DNA from: Bacillota bacterium
Lineage (GTDB): Bacteria; Bacillota; Clostridia; Christensenellales; CAG-138
Direction: 5' to 3'
Assembly: GCA_016288175.1 (NCBI GenBank)
Contig: JAEEYN010000230.1
Span: 1-12,106 of the forward strand
Length of the DNA stretch: 12,106 nt
The translations under genes were made by a program, and so were the position numbers. Every line of letters starts with the position of its first letter. The first letter of the stretch is position 1. Of the stretch, positions 1 through 6,985 are shown one piece after another. A model generated the notes under the pieces. The model was not told where the DNA came from. It made no database searches and worked only from the letters and a program-made list of their open reading frames with translations.

Positions 1-966
1 GACGGGGACGGAAACGTCTACTTCATGGCCGAGGATGACGAGCATCTGACCGTGTACCGCGTGGGAACGGAGATAAGGGCGTACGAACTTGCGTTCGATT
101 CCTGCGCCGAGCTCGCCTTAAGTCTCCGCTGGGGAAACGGCGAGACCGATGTATTCATCGAGAAGCCGACAGGGGACTACGAGGACGAAGACTGGGTCAT
201 CCCGCAGCACTTCAACATCATCGACGGGAAGGTTTACGTTCTTGACAGATACAGTTACTACGGAAACAGCATCCTTGAGTGCGATCCCGAAACCGGGGCG
301 GTGACGAGGCTCAGCCCTGATATCGGCGATTATAGCTTCTTTAACAGCGAGTTCGCGGTGCTGGACGGCAAGGTCATCTTCATTCGGTATATGTTCGATC
401 TTGAGACCGGCGAGCGGACGGAGCTTCAGCGCATACCGGGTTTGGATCTTATGTGCCACGGCATCCTGAACATGAGCGTGAAGGACGGCAGATGCTACGC
501 CTACATGGCTGCCGATTACAATGAAGAAACGCTCCTGATCTCCGGCACCCACGCGTTCGACGAGTACATGCTCGATATGGAGAACCGCATGTGGGTGCTG
601 CAGCAAAGGATCGAGATGCCCGAAAACGTGCCTCATGCCGATCCCAAGCTTGGAAAAGGCGAGCAGTTTTTCAGCTATGATCGTTACATGGGCATGGATG
701 ACGCGGGCAATCACTACGTTGACAGCACAGAATGTATCGTCCTTCCGCCGGAGGAGGGAAGGATCCGCGTAAACACTTGGCACAGGATAATCAAGCTCGC
801 TCCCGACGGGACGCCTATATCCTACGTCGAGGTTAGATTCCCGGAGAACTATATCCACATGGGAATTGATACGAACTACCTGATCTTCAAGGTGGACGGC
901 GACGGAACGGTCTGGTACATGTGTGAGACCGAGGACGAATTCCTGATCTATAAAATCGTTCTTTAA
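1..966 (+). CDS. beta-propeller-like protein, C-terminal part (5' truncated)
   Basis: The reading frame is open from base 1 and ends in TAA at 964-966. The ATG at 25 is probably internal, because the eight codons before it read DGDGNVYF, a typical propeller blade strand. The visible 321 residues contain repeated blade-like pieces: DGKVYVLD, CDPETGAVTRL, LDGKVIFI, FDLETGERTEL, DDAGNHYV and GDGTVWYM. These resemble the short beta-strand repeats of secreted or lipid-anchored propellers in Clostridia. No catalytic motif, C-terminal dockerin or anchor is visible, and the protein ends shortly after the last blade (FLIYKIVL). The signal peptide, if any, lies outside the window. The gene converges on the minus-strand dockerin gene, which also encodes a propeller, and the two share a terminator. 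The fold is inferred from repeat texture; the ligand and function are unknown. Confidence 0.75.
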   Translation, partial: DGDGNVYFMAEDDEHLTVYRVGTEIRAYELAFDSCAELALSLRWGNGETDVFIEKPTGDYEDEDWVIPQHFNIIDGKVYVLDRYSYYGNSILECDPETGAVTRLSPDIGDYSFFNSEFAVLDGKVIFIRYMFDLETGERTELQRIPGLDLMCHGILNMSVKDGRCYAYMAADYNEETLLISGTHAFDEYMLDMENRMWVLQQRIEMPENVPHADPKLGKGEQFFSYDRYMGMDDAGNHYVDSTECIVLPPEEGRIRVNTWHRIIKLAPDGTPISYVEVRFPENYIHMGIDTNYLIFKVDGDGTVWYMCETEDEFLIYKIVL

Positions 967-994
967 GCGAAGGACCGTTCCGGGGACGGAACCG

Positions 995-1032
995 AAAAGC
1001 GGTGCAGCCCGATTTGGACTGCACCGCTTTTT
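995..1032. terminator. bidirectional intrinsic terminator
   Basis: A perfect 13-bp stem (995-1007 with 1019-1031) encloses an 11-nt loop. The left arm begins with AAAA and the right arm ends in TTTTT, so the hairpin has a U-tract in either direction. It lies 28 bp after the plus-strand stop codon and about 50 bp beyond the stop of the convergent minus-strand dockerin gene, so it can serve both. A weaker GCCCG/CGGGC hairpin (1043-1062) lies between it and the minus-strand stop. Confidence 0.88.
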
Positions 1033-1081
1033 ATGTTTGCCTGCCCGGGAAGCGTCTCGGGCGATTTTCAGTCATTTCCGA

Positions 1082-2125
1082 TTAAAACTCATCGATCAGG
1101 CCCATCGCGAAGCGGAGGATGCTGATCGCGTCGGTAACTTCGACGCTGCCGTTTTCGTTGACGTCCGCGGCGAGCTGCTGCGTTTCGTCAAGCTCGGTAA
1201 TGTTCATCGCCGAACGCAGCGCAAGGATCGCGTCGCCGACTTCAACGGTGCCGTTGCCGTTGACGTCGCCGAGGGTATATGCCGGCGGAACGACGGGCTC
1301 ATTCTCCGGAACGATGTACAGGCCGGTGAGCTCCATGCCCTCCGGACCGATCTGGCCTATAAATTCGATCTCCGCGGTCTCGGGATCGACGGTATAAAGA
1401 CCGTTGTTGAAATTGCTCTCGAGGTGCGCCCAGTAGATGACGCCGGTCTCGACGTCGCAGGTCATGGACTGCGCATAGTAGCAGGGCTTGCCGGTCGCGC
1501 CGACTTCGGTCAGAGCGCCGGTGGCCGGGTCGATGCGAACAAGCCTTGCGTTCACGGCGGACATCGTCAGCGCGTAGAACACACCATTGCCGTCGATCGC
1601 AAAAGTGTAGATTCCGAGATAGCTGCCGAGCTGGACATTCACAACTGTGGTCAGTTCGCCGGTCTCGAGGTTTACGCTGGCGATATAGGGATGATCCTCG
1701 TCGCAGAGGGCGTACATATTGCCGTCCGCGTAATTGAAGGCCATGCCGTAGACAAAAACTCCGTTCGAGGTGCCGCCGGGATAGCTTACAATATGGTCCT
1801 TGGCGTCGAAAGTATAGAAGCCGTCCTGCAGCGCTCCGGAAGCGTCGTAGCCGTAAACATAGCCGTAAACGCTGCCGTCATAATACGCTGCCGCGTAGGT
1901 CGTGAGGCCGAAAGCGTAGCTTTCCACGTTTGCGGGATCATCCGATTCAAAACCTACCCAATGCGAATCCATGTCGTTGGAAAAATCGGCAACGGCGTAG
2001 CCTTCGAGATGAACGCCTCCGTCACGGACGGGAGTTTTTTCTTCGGGGATAAGGGTCTCCGCGGAGGAAACGGCAGCAACTGTCAGCAGCAGCGCCGCGA
2101 GGAGGATGGAGAGAAATTTTTTCAT
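1082..2125 (-). CDS. secreted beta-propeller protein with C-terminal type I-like dockerin
   Basis: This 347-residue protein has a signal peptide at 1-22 (KK, then a Leu/Ala-rich core, cleavage likely after VSSA). Residues about 40-275 are built of propeller-like repeats with turns such as NLETGELT, IDPATGALT and VDPETAEI. A short Pro-containing linker (274-283) leads to a dockerin at 284-347. The dockerin has two calcium-loop/helix repeats starting at D287 (DVNGNGTVEVGD) and D321 (DVNENGSVEVTD), each followed by an AI..LR.AM helix. Dockerins bind cohesin domains, and the neighbouring upstream gene encodes a cohesin-bearing surface protein. I infer that this protein is displayed on the surface through that interaction. 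No hydrolase motif is visible, so the cargo may be a binding or sensing propeller. The ATG at 2125 is preceded by AAAGGTG (2132-2138), about 7 bases upstream. The exact propeller family is not recognised. Confidence 0.88.
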   Translation of the reverse strand: MKKFLSILLAALLLTVAAVSSAETLIPEEKTPVRDGGVHLEGYAVADFSNDMDSHWVGFESDDPANVESYAFGLTTYAAAYYDGSVYGYVYGYDASGALQDGFYTFDAKDHIVSYPGGTSNGVFVYGMAFNYADGNMYALCDEDHPYIASVNLETGELTTVVNVQLGSYLGIYTFAIDGNGVFYALTMSAVNARLVRIDPATGALTEVGATGKPCYYAQSMTCDVETGVIYWAHLESNFNNGLYTVDPETAEIEFIGQIGPEGMELTGLYIVPENEPVVPPAYTLGDVNGNGTVEVGDAILALRSAMNITELDETQQLAADVNENGSVEVTDAISILRFAMGLIDEF

Positions 2126-2215
2126 TGAGGTTCACCTTTCCTTTGTTTTGAGCCCTTTACAAACGAGGGCGGAAGCGGAGCGGGCCGAAGCACAGCGGGC
2201 CTTCAACGGGCTACG

Positions 2216-2227
2216 GTTTTCGAAAAC
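2216..2227. other. 12-bp perfect palindrome in the dockerin gene leader
   Basis: GTTTTCGAAAAC is a perfect palindrome about 11-22 bases after the predicted transcription start of the dockerin gene. The rest of the leader (2130-2215) is GC-rich with repeated GCCCGCT words. The palindrome could be a repressor site or a small RNA hairpin, and chance is also possible. Confidence 0.3.
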
Positions 2228-2244
2228 GCGTCCGCGTAAAAGGA

Positions 2245-2273
2245 ATTTTACCATAATATCGTTTTTTATGCAA
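2245..2273 (-). promoter_or_regulatory. sigma-A-like promoter of the dockerin gene
   Basis: Read on the minus strand, TTGCAT (2273-2268) and TAAAAT (2250-2245) are separated by exactly 17 bases. Each hexamer is close to the vegetative consensus. The start would be near 2238, giving a leader of about 110 nt. The promoter lies downstream of the terminator of the cohesin gene, so the dockerin gene appears to be a separate transcription unit. Confidence 0.65.
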
Positions 2274-2322
2274 TACCCGATGCGGCGAATTTTGTCTTCC
2301 GTACTGCGGTTTTCGCTGCATG

Positions 2323-2360
2323 AAAACGCTCCCGGCCCTTTCGGGTCGGGAGCGCTTTTT
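2323..2360. terminator. terminator after the cohesin gene
   Basis: A 12-bp stem (2327-2338 with 2343-2354) encloses a 4-nt loop. One internal pair is G-T on the plus strand and an A-C mismatch on the minus strand. In the minus direction the stem ends in GTTTTC; in the plus direction it ends in CTTTTT. It lies about 35 bp beyond the stop codon of the minus-strand cohesin gene. A second small hairpin (AGGGCT/AGCCCT, 2362-2377) sits between them. The only nearby gene needing it is the cohesin gene. Confidence 0.75.
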
Positions 2361-2388
2361 CAGGGCTTTTCAGCCCTCAGTCTGTTGA

Positions 2389-5300
2389 TTAGTCTTCCTT
2401 CTTCCTGAACAGGATTACGCCTGCGCCTGCAACGATCGCTGCAATACCGAGGCCGACGAGAGCAATGGTGCCGGTCGGCGGGGTGGGCGGAGTGGTCGGG
2501 GGTTCAGTGACCGGAGGCTCCTCGGTGGGCGGCTCGGTGGTCGGAGGCTCCTCAGTCGGAGGCTCGGTGGTCGGAGGCTCGGTCGGAGGCTCGGTGGTCG
2601 GAGGCTCGGTAGTCGGAGGCTCGGTGGTCGGAGGCTCGGTGGTCGGGGGCTCCGTGGTCGGAGGTACTACCTCAACGATCTCGACCTGGTCTTCGACGGT
2701 CTCGTAGGGGATATCCATGCCCTCTTCCGCGTCAACCGGGAAGTAACGGAACTCGGTCACTTCGGGTACGAAGTCGTAAATGCCGACTGCCGCGTCTTCC
2801 TTCGCCTTGAAGGTCATGTTGAGAAGGATGCCATCGCCGCTGAAGCCTTCCTCTGCCTGCATCGCGCCGAGGCGGATGGAGCCGGGGATGGTCTCATAGT
2901 CGACAACAACGATGCAGTCTGCGAGGATCTCGCCGCTCTCGATGTTTACGAGCTCGAAGTTATCGGCGTCGTAGTTGACCATCATGTTGAGGCCGTGAGC
3001 CGCAATGTAGTCGCCGCTGATGGTGAGCTGAGCGTTGAACTCTTCACCCTTCTCGACCTGGACGAAACGTCCGGTGGTGACGGTGAAGGTCGCGCTGCCG
3101 AGTTCACCGGTGCCGACGATCTCGGTGGTGTCGTCTACGAGCTCATAGGGGATGTCAACGCCTTCTTCGGCATCGAGCGGGAAGTAGCGGAGTTCATCAA
3201 CGGTCTGAGTGAAATCATACAGGCCGGGAACCGCGTCTTCCTTCGCCTTGAAGGTGACGGTGATCAGAGTGCCTTCCGCAGTCACGCCTTCATCGGGCAT
3301 GATGTAACCGAGGTGGATGACGCCTTCCTCGGTCTCGTAGTCAACGATGTACGCACCGTTGAGGTTGGATACCTGATAGAGGACGTCGCTGTCGGTATCG
3401 ACGGAAACGATCTCGAATACGCTGCTGTCGTAAGCGAGCTTATAGTTCATGCCGTGTGCTTCGTACTCGCCTGCGACGGATACGACAACGTCAAACTCTT
3501 CGCCCTGCTCGACCTGGTCGGGAGAATCGACCGTGAAGGTGACAGTGCCGGGTTCGGGCGGCTGGGGCTCGCCTTCGATCTCGACTTCGCCGTGTACAAC
3601 GTCGAACGGGATATCGGTCGGTTCACCGTCAATGGGGAAGTTGCGGAATTCGGTAACAACCGGAACCAGGAAGTAGGAGCCTTCCGCCGCATCGTCCTTA
3701 ACGGTGAGGTCAATGTTGATGAGCTCGCCGTCCGTATCGAAGGGCTCGTTCGGCATGATCACGCCAACGCGGATGGAGCCGGGAACGGTGGTGTAGTCGA
3801 CGATTACGACGCCGCCGTTTGCGGTTGCCTGCTCAAGGACACTGCTCATGGTAGCGTTGGTGACTTCGAAAACAGCGGAATCATAGTTGAGCTCAAGGTT
3901 CAGGATATGCGCTTCAAACTCGCCCGAAACCAGAACGGATGCGGTGATCTCTTCGCCGGGAGCAGCAGTCTGGTAATCGGGATTGACGTAGAATTCAGCG
4001 ACCTCTTCTTCGGGCTGGACATAGAAGTCGATGGTGTAAACTGCAACGGTGGTGTCGTTGAGCTTGCTGATGTAGGTGACGTATTCGCCGGAACCGTTGA
4101 TGGTGGCCATAAGCTCCGTAACGGTGGGTTCATCATTATACGGAGATTCATCGAACTTGTAGCCGTCTTCTGCAACGAGCAGGATGCCCATGTAGTAAGC
4201 CAGCGTGGGATCATTGAACAGATCGCCGTCGACCATTGTAACGGAGTTCTCGCCATCCCAGGTGCTCCATACGGTGTCTTCAATGGAGTAGTGCGCGTCC
4301 TCGGGAACGGTCACACCGTAGAACGGAGCTTCGTTCCAGGCGGGAACGACGAAATCGTTGATCTCAATGGTGTCGATCACGATGGGCTCCGGCGGGAGCT
4401 CGTCGGTGATCTCAACGTTATCAACTGCAAAGAAGTCGCCCGTCGGGTTGACGGAGCTGTCCTTCGCGTACTGCCAAAGGAGCTCATACTCGCCGGCTTC
4501 TTCGAACTGATAGCCGTAGGCCTGCCAATCGTTCTGGAGAGCGCCGACCTTCATAACGAGCTCGCCGTTGACGTAGAATTCGCACTTATCCCAAACGGAG
4601 ACGCCGACCTCGCCGCCGGTGCCTTCGCCCCAAGCCATGAACTCGAAGACGATGCAGTCGCCCGCTTCAACGTTGACGATGGTGGTAAGGACGGAGGTGC
4701 TGGAAGCAACGCCTTCGTTGCTGCTCTTGGCGTACATGCGGTCCTCATCCTCGACGACGATCCAGGGATAGGTCTCGCCGGTCTCGAAGTGGAGCTCGCC
4801 GCCCTCAACGTTCAGCGCCTCATCGAGGTCGCCTGCCGGAGGCTCGGTGCCGGGATCCTCGACGGTGAAGTCGATGGTGTAGGCCCAGTAATAGCCAAAC
4901 GATTCGCTCAAGCCCTTGGTCTCGACGATGGTTGCATCGCCGTTGATAAGAACGGTCACCTCGTCTGCGAAGACGTAGCCCTCTTCGGGGATGATCTCGA
5001 AATACTGATAGTAGACGTAGTCTTCGTTATTAAAGGTATCGGTCGGATTCATGACGTCGCCGTCGTAAAGAGCGTCGCTCCACCAGTTCCAGTCGGTGTA
5101 ATCGAGGGAATAGTGAGCGTCCGCGGGAACGGTGACGTTATAGAACGGGTTCTCGCCCCATACGGGCTCAACGAAATCGTTGATCTCGATGGTGTCGATG
5201 ATCTGCGGTTCGGGCGGAGGAGTTTCGCCGGGATTCGGGATCGTGATGTAGTCCAGCATCGCGGAGTACTGATCCTCGCAGTCATAATGACGGAAAGCGA

Positions 5301-6723
5301 CCTGGATCTGCTGACCCGCGTAAGCGGAAAGATCAACGGTGTACTCGACGGGAGTTACGTCCTCGGGAAGCATCATGCCCCAGAGTTCTTCGCTCCAGCC
5401 TTCATCGCCGACTACGGAGACGTAAACGCCGACATACTCCTCGTTGAAGGAAGAGCTGCGCGGATTGAGCCAGAAGCTGATCGAGGTGCCGCCGGTGAAT
5501 TCGGGGGTAACGAGCCAGTTATCCGGGGTCAGCGCGCCGACGCCGCTCATATAAGAGTCGGACTTCATGCAGCCGTTGCCTTCGTAATGATATTCATACG
5601 GGCTTGCATTCTCGACCCAATACCAGTTGTAGCTATCGCCATCGCTGTCGATGGTTTCGAAGCCCTGATCCCAGGGATCGGTCTCAAAGTCCCAGATGAT
5701 GCCGTCGAAGGGCTCTTCGGTCGGGGGCTCGGTGGTCGGGGGCTCGGTGGTCGGAGGCTCGCTGCTGGGCTCCTCGGTCGGAGGAACGAGGCCTTCGACG
5801 ATCTCCACGTTGTCAACGCAGGCATAGTCGCCGGTGCCGTTGACAGAGCTGTCCTTCTTGTAGCGCAGCTCGATGGTGTGCTCGCCCGCGGTGAGGTCGT
5901 AAGTGAAGGTCTCCCACTCGCTGTGGTTCGCGCCCCACTTCTGGGCCAGTGCGTCGTCAACATACAGACGGAGGCCGTCCCAGTCGTTCGTGTCGCTGCC
6001 TTCGCCCATGCTGATGAAGTCGAAGCTGAGCGCTTCGCCGTCAGTCGCGGTATAGGTGAAGGTGATCTTGGAGACGGAGCTCGCAATGCCGATGTTTGTG
6101 CTCTTTGCATAGAGCCTGCCATCCTCTTCGATGATCTCCCAGGGGTAGGTTGCATCATTCTCGAAGTGGAGTTCGCCGCCCTCAACGTTCAGCGCCTCGT
6201 CAAGAGTATGCTCCGGCGGAGGCTCGGGAACATTGAGCTCGATCGCGCCGTCCACTGTGGTGAACGGAACGGGGGTCTCATTGCCGCCGACGGGAACTTC
6301 GTTGAACTCGGTAACTACGACGGTGAGCGGGATGTTCTCGGTCGCGTTCTCGCTGACGGTGAAATTCATCGTGAACAGCTCGCCGCCCGCGGTCAAGCCG
6401 GTTGTCGCATAGAGCAGACCGAGCTTGACCTTGCCGGGTTCGGAAGTCGTGTCGAGGAGTTTCATCGTTGCGCCTGAAATAGCGCTGCCTTCGGTAGCAC
6501 TGTTCAGCGTCAGCAGTTCTGTATCATACTCGACATACATGTTCAAAGTATGGGCCGTGAAATTCGAACCTTCGAGAGTGACGGGAACGCTGACCGTGTC
6601 GCCGGGAGTAACGTCAGTCACTGTCGCACAGGTGAAAACCACTTCGCCCTCTGCCTGGACGGGAATGGATACCAGTGAAAGTACCATCATTACCGACAGC
6701 AGTGCCGCAAAGAATTTTTTCAT
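2389..6723 (-). CDS. large multimodular cohesin-bearing surface protein (scaffoldin-like)
   Basis: This 1444-residue exported protein has a signal peptide (1-24, ending PVQA). Module order by residue: cohesin-like 1 (25-166); jelly-roll A1 (173-312); PTTE linker (314-338); cleaved-adhesin/choice-of-anchor-J-like domain (339-498, starting with WDFETDPWD); beta-sandwich B1 (505-624); jelly-roll A2 (633-775); B2 (780-903); cohesins 2, 3 and 4 (908-1050, 1060-1203, 1210-1350); PTTE stalk (1354-1418); hydrophobic helix (1419-1438); RKKED tail. The cohesin call rests on the pattern GEEF.V.V...F.AH.LN..L.YDS..FE, then G.I..G......F..DG.L..++F..K..A..G.Y, found four times. Cohesins bind dockerins, and a dockerin protein is encoded just downstream. 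The C-terminus resembles a wall-sorting signal with PPTGT in place of LPXTG, or a plain membrane anchor. AAGGAG lies 6-7 bases before the ATG. No enzymatic motif is visible; an adhesive or assembly role is inferred. Confidence 0.87.
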   Translation of the reverse strand: MKKFFAALLSVMMVLSLVSIPVQAEGEVVFTCATVTDVTPGDTVSVPVTLEGSNFTAHTLNMYVEYDTELLTLNSATEGSAISGATMKLLDTTSEPGKVKLGLLYATTGLTAGGELFTMNFTVSENATENIPLTVVVTEFNEVPVGGNETPVPFTTVDGAIELNVPEPPPEHTLDEALNVEGGELHFENDATYPWEIIEEDGRLYAKSTNIGIASSVSKITFTYTATDGEALSFDFISMGEGSDTNDWDGLRLYVDDALAQKWGANHSEWETFTYDLTAGEHTIELRYKKDSSVNGTGDYACVDNVEIVEGLVPPTEEPSSEPPTTEPPTTEPPTEEPFDGIIWDFETDPWDQGFETIDSDGDSYNWYWVENASPYEYHYEGNGCMKSDSYMSGVGALTPDNWLVTPEFTGGTSISFWLNPRSSSFNEEYVGVYVSVVGDEGWSEELWGMMLPEDVTPVEYTVDLSAYAGQQIQVAFRHYDCEDQYSAMLDYITIPNPGETPPPEPQIIDTIEINDFVEPVWGENPFYNVTVPADAHYSLDYTDWNWWSDALYDGDVMNPTDTFNNEDYVYYQYFEIIPEEGYVFADEVTVLINGDATIVETKGLSESFGYYWAYTIDFTVEDPGTEPPAGDLDEALNVEGGELHFETGETYPWIVVEDEDRMYAKSSNEGVASSTSVLTTIVNVEAGDCIVFEFMAWGEGTGGEVGVSVWDKCEFYVNGELVMKVGALQNDWQAYGYQFEEAGEYELLWQYAKDSSVNPTGDFFAVDNVEITDELPPEPIVIDTIEINDFVVPAWNEAPFYGVTVPEDAHYSIEDTVWSTWDGENSVTMVDGDLFNDPTLAYYMGILLVAEDGYKFDESPYNDEPTVTELMATINGSGEYVTYISKLNDTTVAVYTIDFYVQPEEEVAEFYVNPDYQTAAPGEEITASVLVSGEFEAHILNLELNYDSAVFEVTNATMSSVLEQATANGGVVIVDYTTVPGSIRVGVIMPNEPFDTDGELINIDLTVKDDAAEGSYFLVPVVTEFRNFPIDGEPTDIPFDVVHGEVEIEGEPQPPEPGTVTFTVDSPDQVEQGEEFDVVVSVAGEYEAHGMNYKLAYDSSVFEIVSVDTDSDVLYQVSNLNGAYIVDYETEEGVIHLGYIMPDEGVTAEGTLITVTFKAKEDAVPGLYDFTQTVDELRYFPLDAEEGVDIPYELVDDTTEIVGTGELGSATFTVTTGRFVQVEKGEEFNAQLTISGDYIAAHGLNMMVNYDADNFELVNIESGEILADCIVVVDYETIPGSIRLGAMQAEEGFSGDGILLNMTFKAKEDAAVGIYDFVPEVTEFRYFPVDAEEGMDIPYETVEDQVEIVEVVPPTTEPPTTEPPTTEPPTTEPPTTEPPTEPPTTEPPTEEPPTTEPPTEEPPVTEPPTTPPTPPTGTIALVGLGIAAIVAGAGVILFRKKED
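2470..2664 (-). repeat. PTTE-coding 15-bp tandem repeat tract
   Basis: On the plus strand the unit GGAGGCTCGGTGGTC recurs about ten times with small changes, encoding PPTTE or PPTEE five-residue units (residues 1354-1418 of the cohesin protein). One unit is shortened to PPTE, by exactly one codon, so the reading frame is kept. The tract forms the extended stalk that holds the cohesins off the membrane. A shorter tract of the same kind (5710-5784) codes the internal linker. Confidence 0.85.
2791..3255 (-). repeat. 24-bp direct repeat within cohesin modules 3 and 4
   Basis: The 24 bases at 2791-2814 are identical to those at 3232-3255. They encode the same TFKAKEDA strand in the third and fourth cohesin domains. 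Identity at the nucleotide level, including third positions, suggests recent duplication or gene conversion of this part of the module. Confidence 0.7.
4351..5199 (-). repeat. direct repeat pair opening beta-sandwich modules B1 and B2
   Basis: Bases 4351-4377 and 5173-5199 match at 26 of 27 positions and encode the shared IDTIEINDF start of modules B2 and B1. The modules also share PFY.VTVP.DAHYS further on, but diverge elsewhere. Confidence 0.7.
4783..6204 (-). repeat. direct repeat pair opening jelly-roll modules A1 and A2
   Basis: Bases 4783-4827 and 6160-6204 match at 42 of 45 positions and encode the shared LDEALNVEGGELHFE start of modules A2 and A1. The module ends also match in protein (KDSSVN.TGD...VDNVEI). 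The block between is duplicated as protein but much diverged in DNA, so the openings are either under strong constraint or recently converted. Confidence 0.75.
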
Positions 6724-6758
6724 GTTTTTCTCCTTCCATTATACTACTAAGCCAAAAG

Positions 6759-6773
6759 TTCCGCTTCGCGGAA
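6759..6773. other. small hairpin in the cohesin mRNA leader
   Basis: TTCCGC, loop TTC, GCGGAA form a perfect 6-bp stem about 36 bases before the start codon. The GCGG of its right arm can instead pair with CCGC at 6775-6778, so two exclusive foldings exist. No known riboswitch is recognised. Confidence 0.3.
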
Positions 6774-6823
6774 ACCGCAGCTCGAATTCTTCCGGAAGGG
6801 GGGATACCCTCCCAGTCTGTTAT

Positions 6824-6852
6824 ATTATATCAAGTCTAATTTAGGATTGCAA
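6824..6852 (-). promoter_or_regulatory. sigma-A-like promoter of the cohesin gene
   Basis: On the minus strand TTGCAA (6852-6847) and a perfect TATAAT (6829-6824) are separated by 17 bases in an AT-rich stretch. The start would be near 6817, leaving a leader of about 94 nt. This is the best promoter match in the window and fits a well-expressed surface protein. Confidence 0.75.
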
Positions 6853-6928
6853 CAGTTTTTTGATTTCAATATGCCGATTTTTTGCCTTTTTTCGGCAGAA
6901 ACGCATTCTCGCCCGACCGGGCAGCCGC

Positions 6929-6966
6929 AAAAAATACAAAAAATAAGCTTTGCCTCCGGGCAAAGC
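6929..6966 (-). terminator. terminator of the division-cluster transcript
   Basis: GCTTTGCC (6947-6954) and GGCAAAGC (6959-6966) form a perfect 8-bp stem with a 4-nt loop. On the minus strand the stem is followed by TTATTTTTTG and a second T-run (plus-strand A-runs 6929-6946). It lies 20 bp past the stop of the metallopeptidase gene and separates this transcript from the cohesin promoter. Confidence 0.88.
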
Positions 6967-6985
6967 CATAATAATTACTCATTTT

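Noticed and set aside
118..858. A 246-codon minus-strand open frame opposite the first gene
   Set aside because: The plus-strand frame has consistent propeller repeats and ends before a terminator; the minus frame has neither.
1037..2128. A 363-codon plus-strand open frame opposite the dockerin gene
   Set aside because: It is a shadow of the dockerin gene, and its start lies within the terminator region. No recognisable protein features are present.
2995..6477. A 1160-codon plus-strand open frame opposite the cohesin gene
   Set aside because: It mirrors the cohesin coding frame, has no signal peptide, domain or repeat logic of its own, and arises from the GC-rich codon use of the real gene. 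The minus-strand protein has a signal peptide, clear modules, promoter and ribosome binding site.
6738..6743. TATAAT on the minus strand just before the cohesin ribosome binding site
   Set aside because: Transcription from it would start at or inside the Shine-Dalgarno sequence and no -35 is suitably placed. The TTGCAA-17-TATAAT promoter at 6824-6852 is far better.
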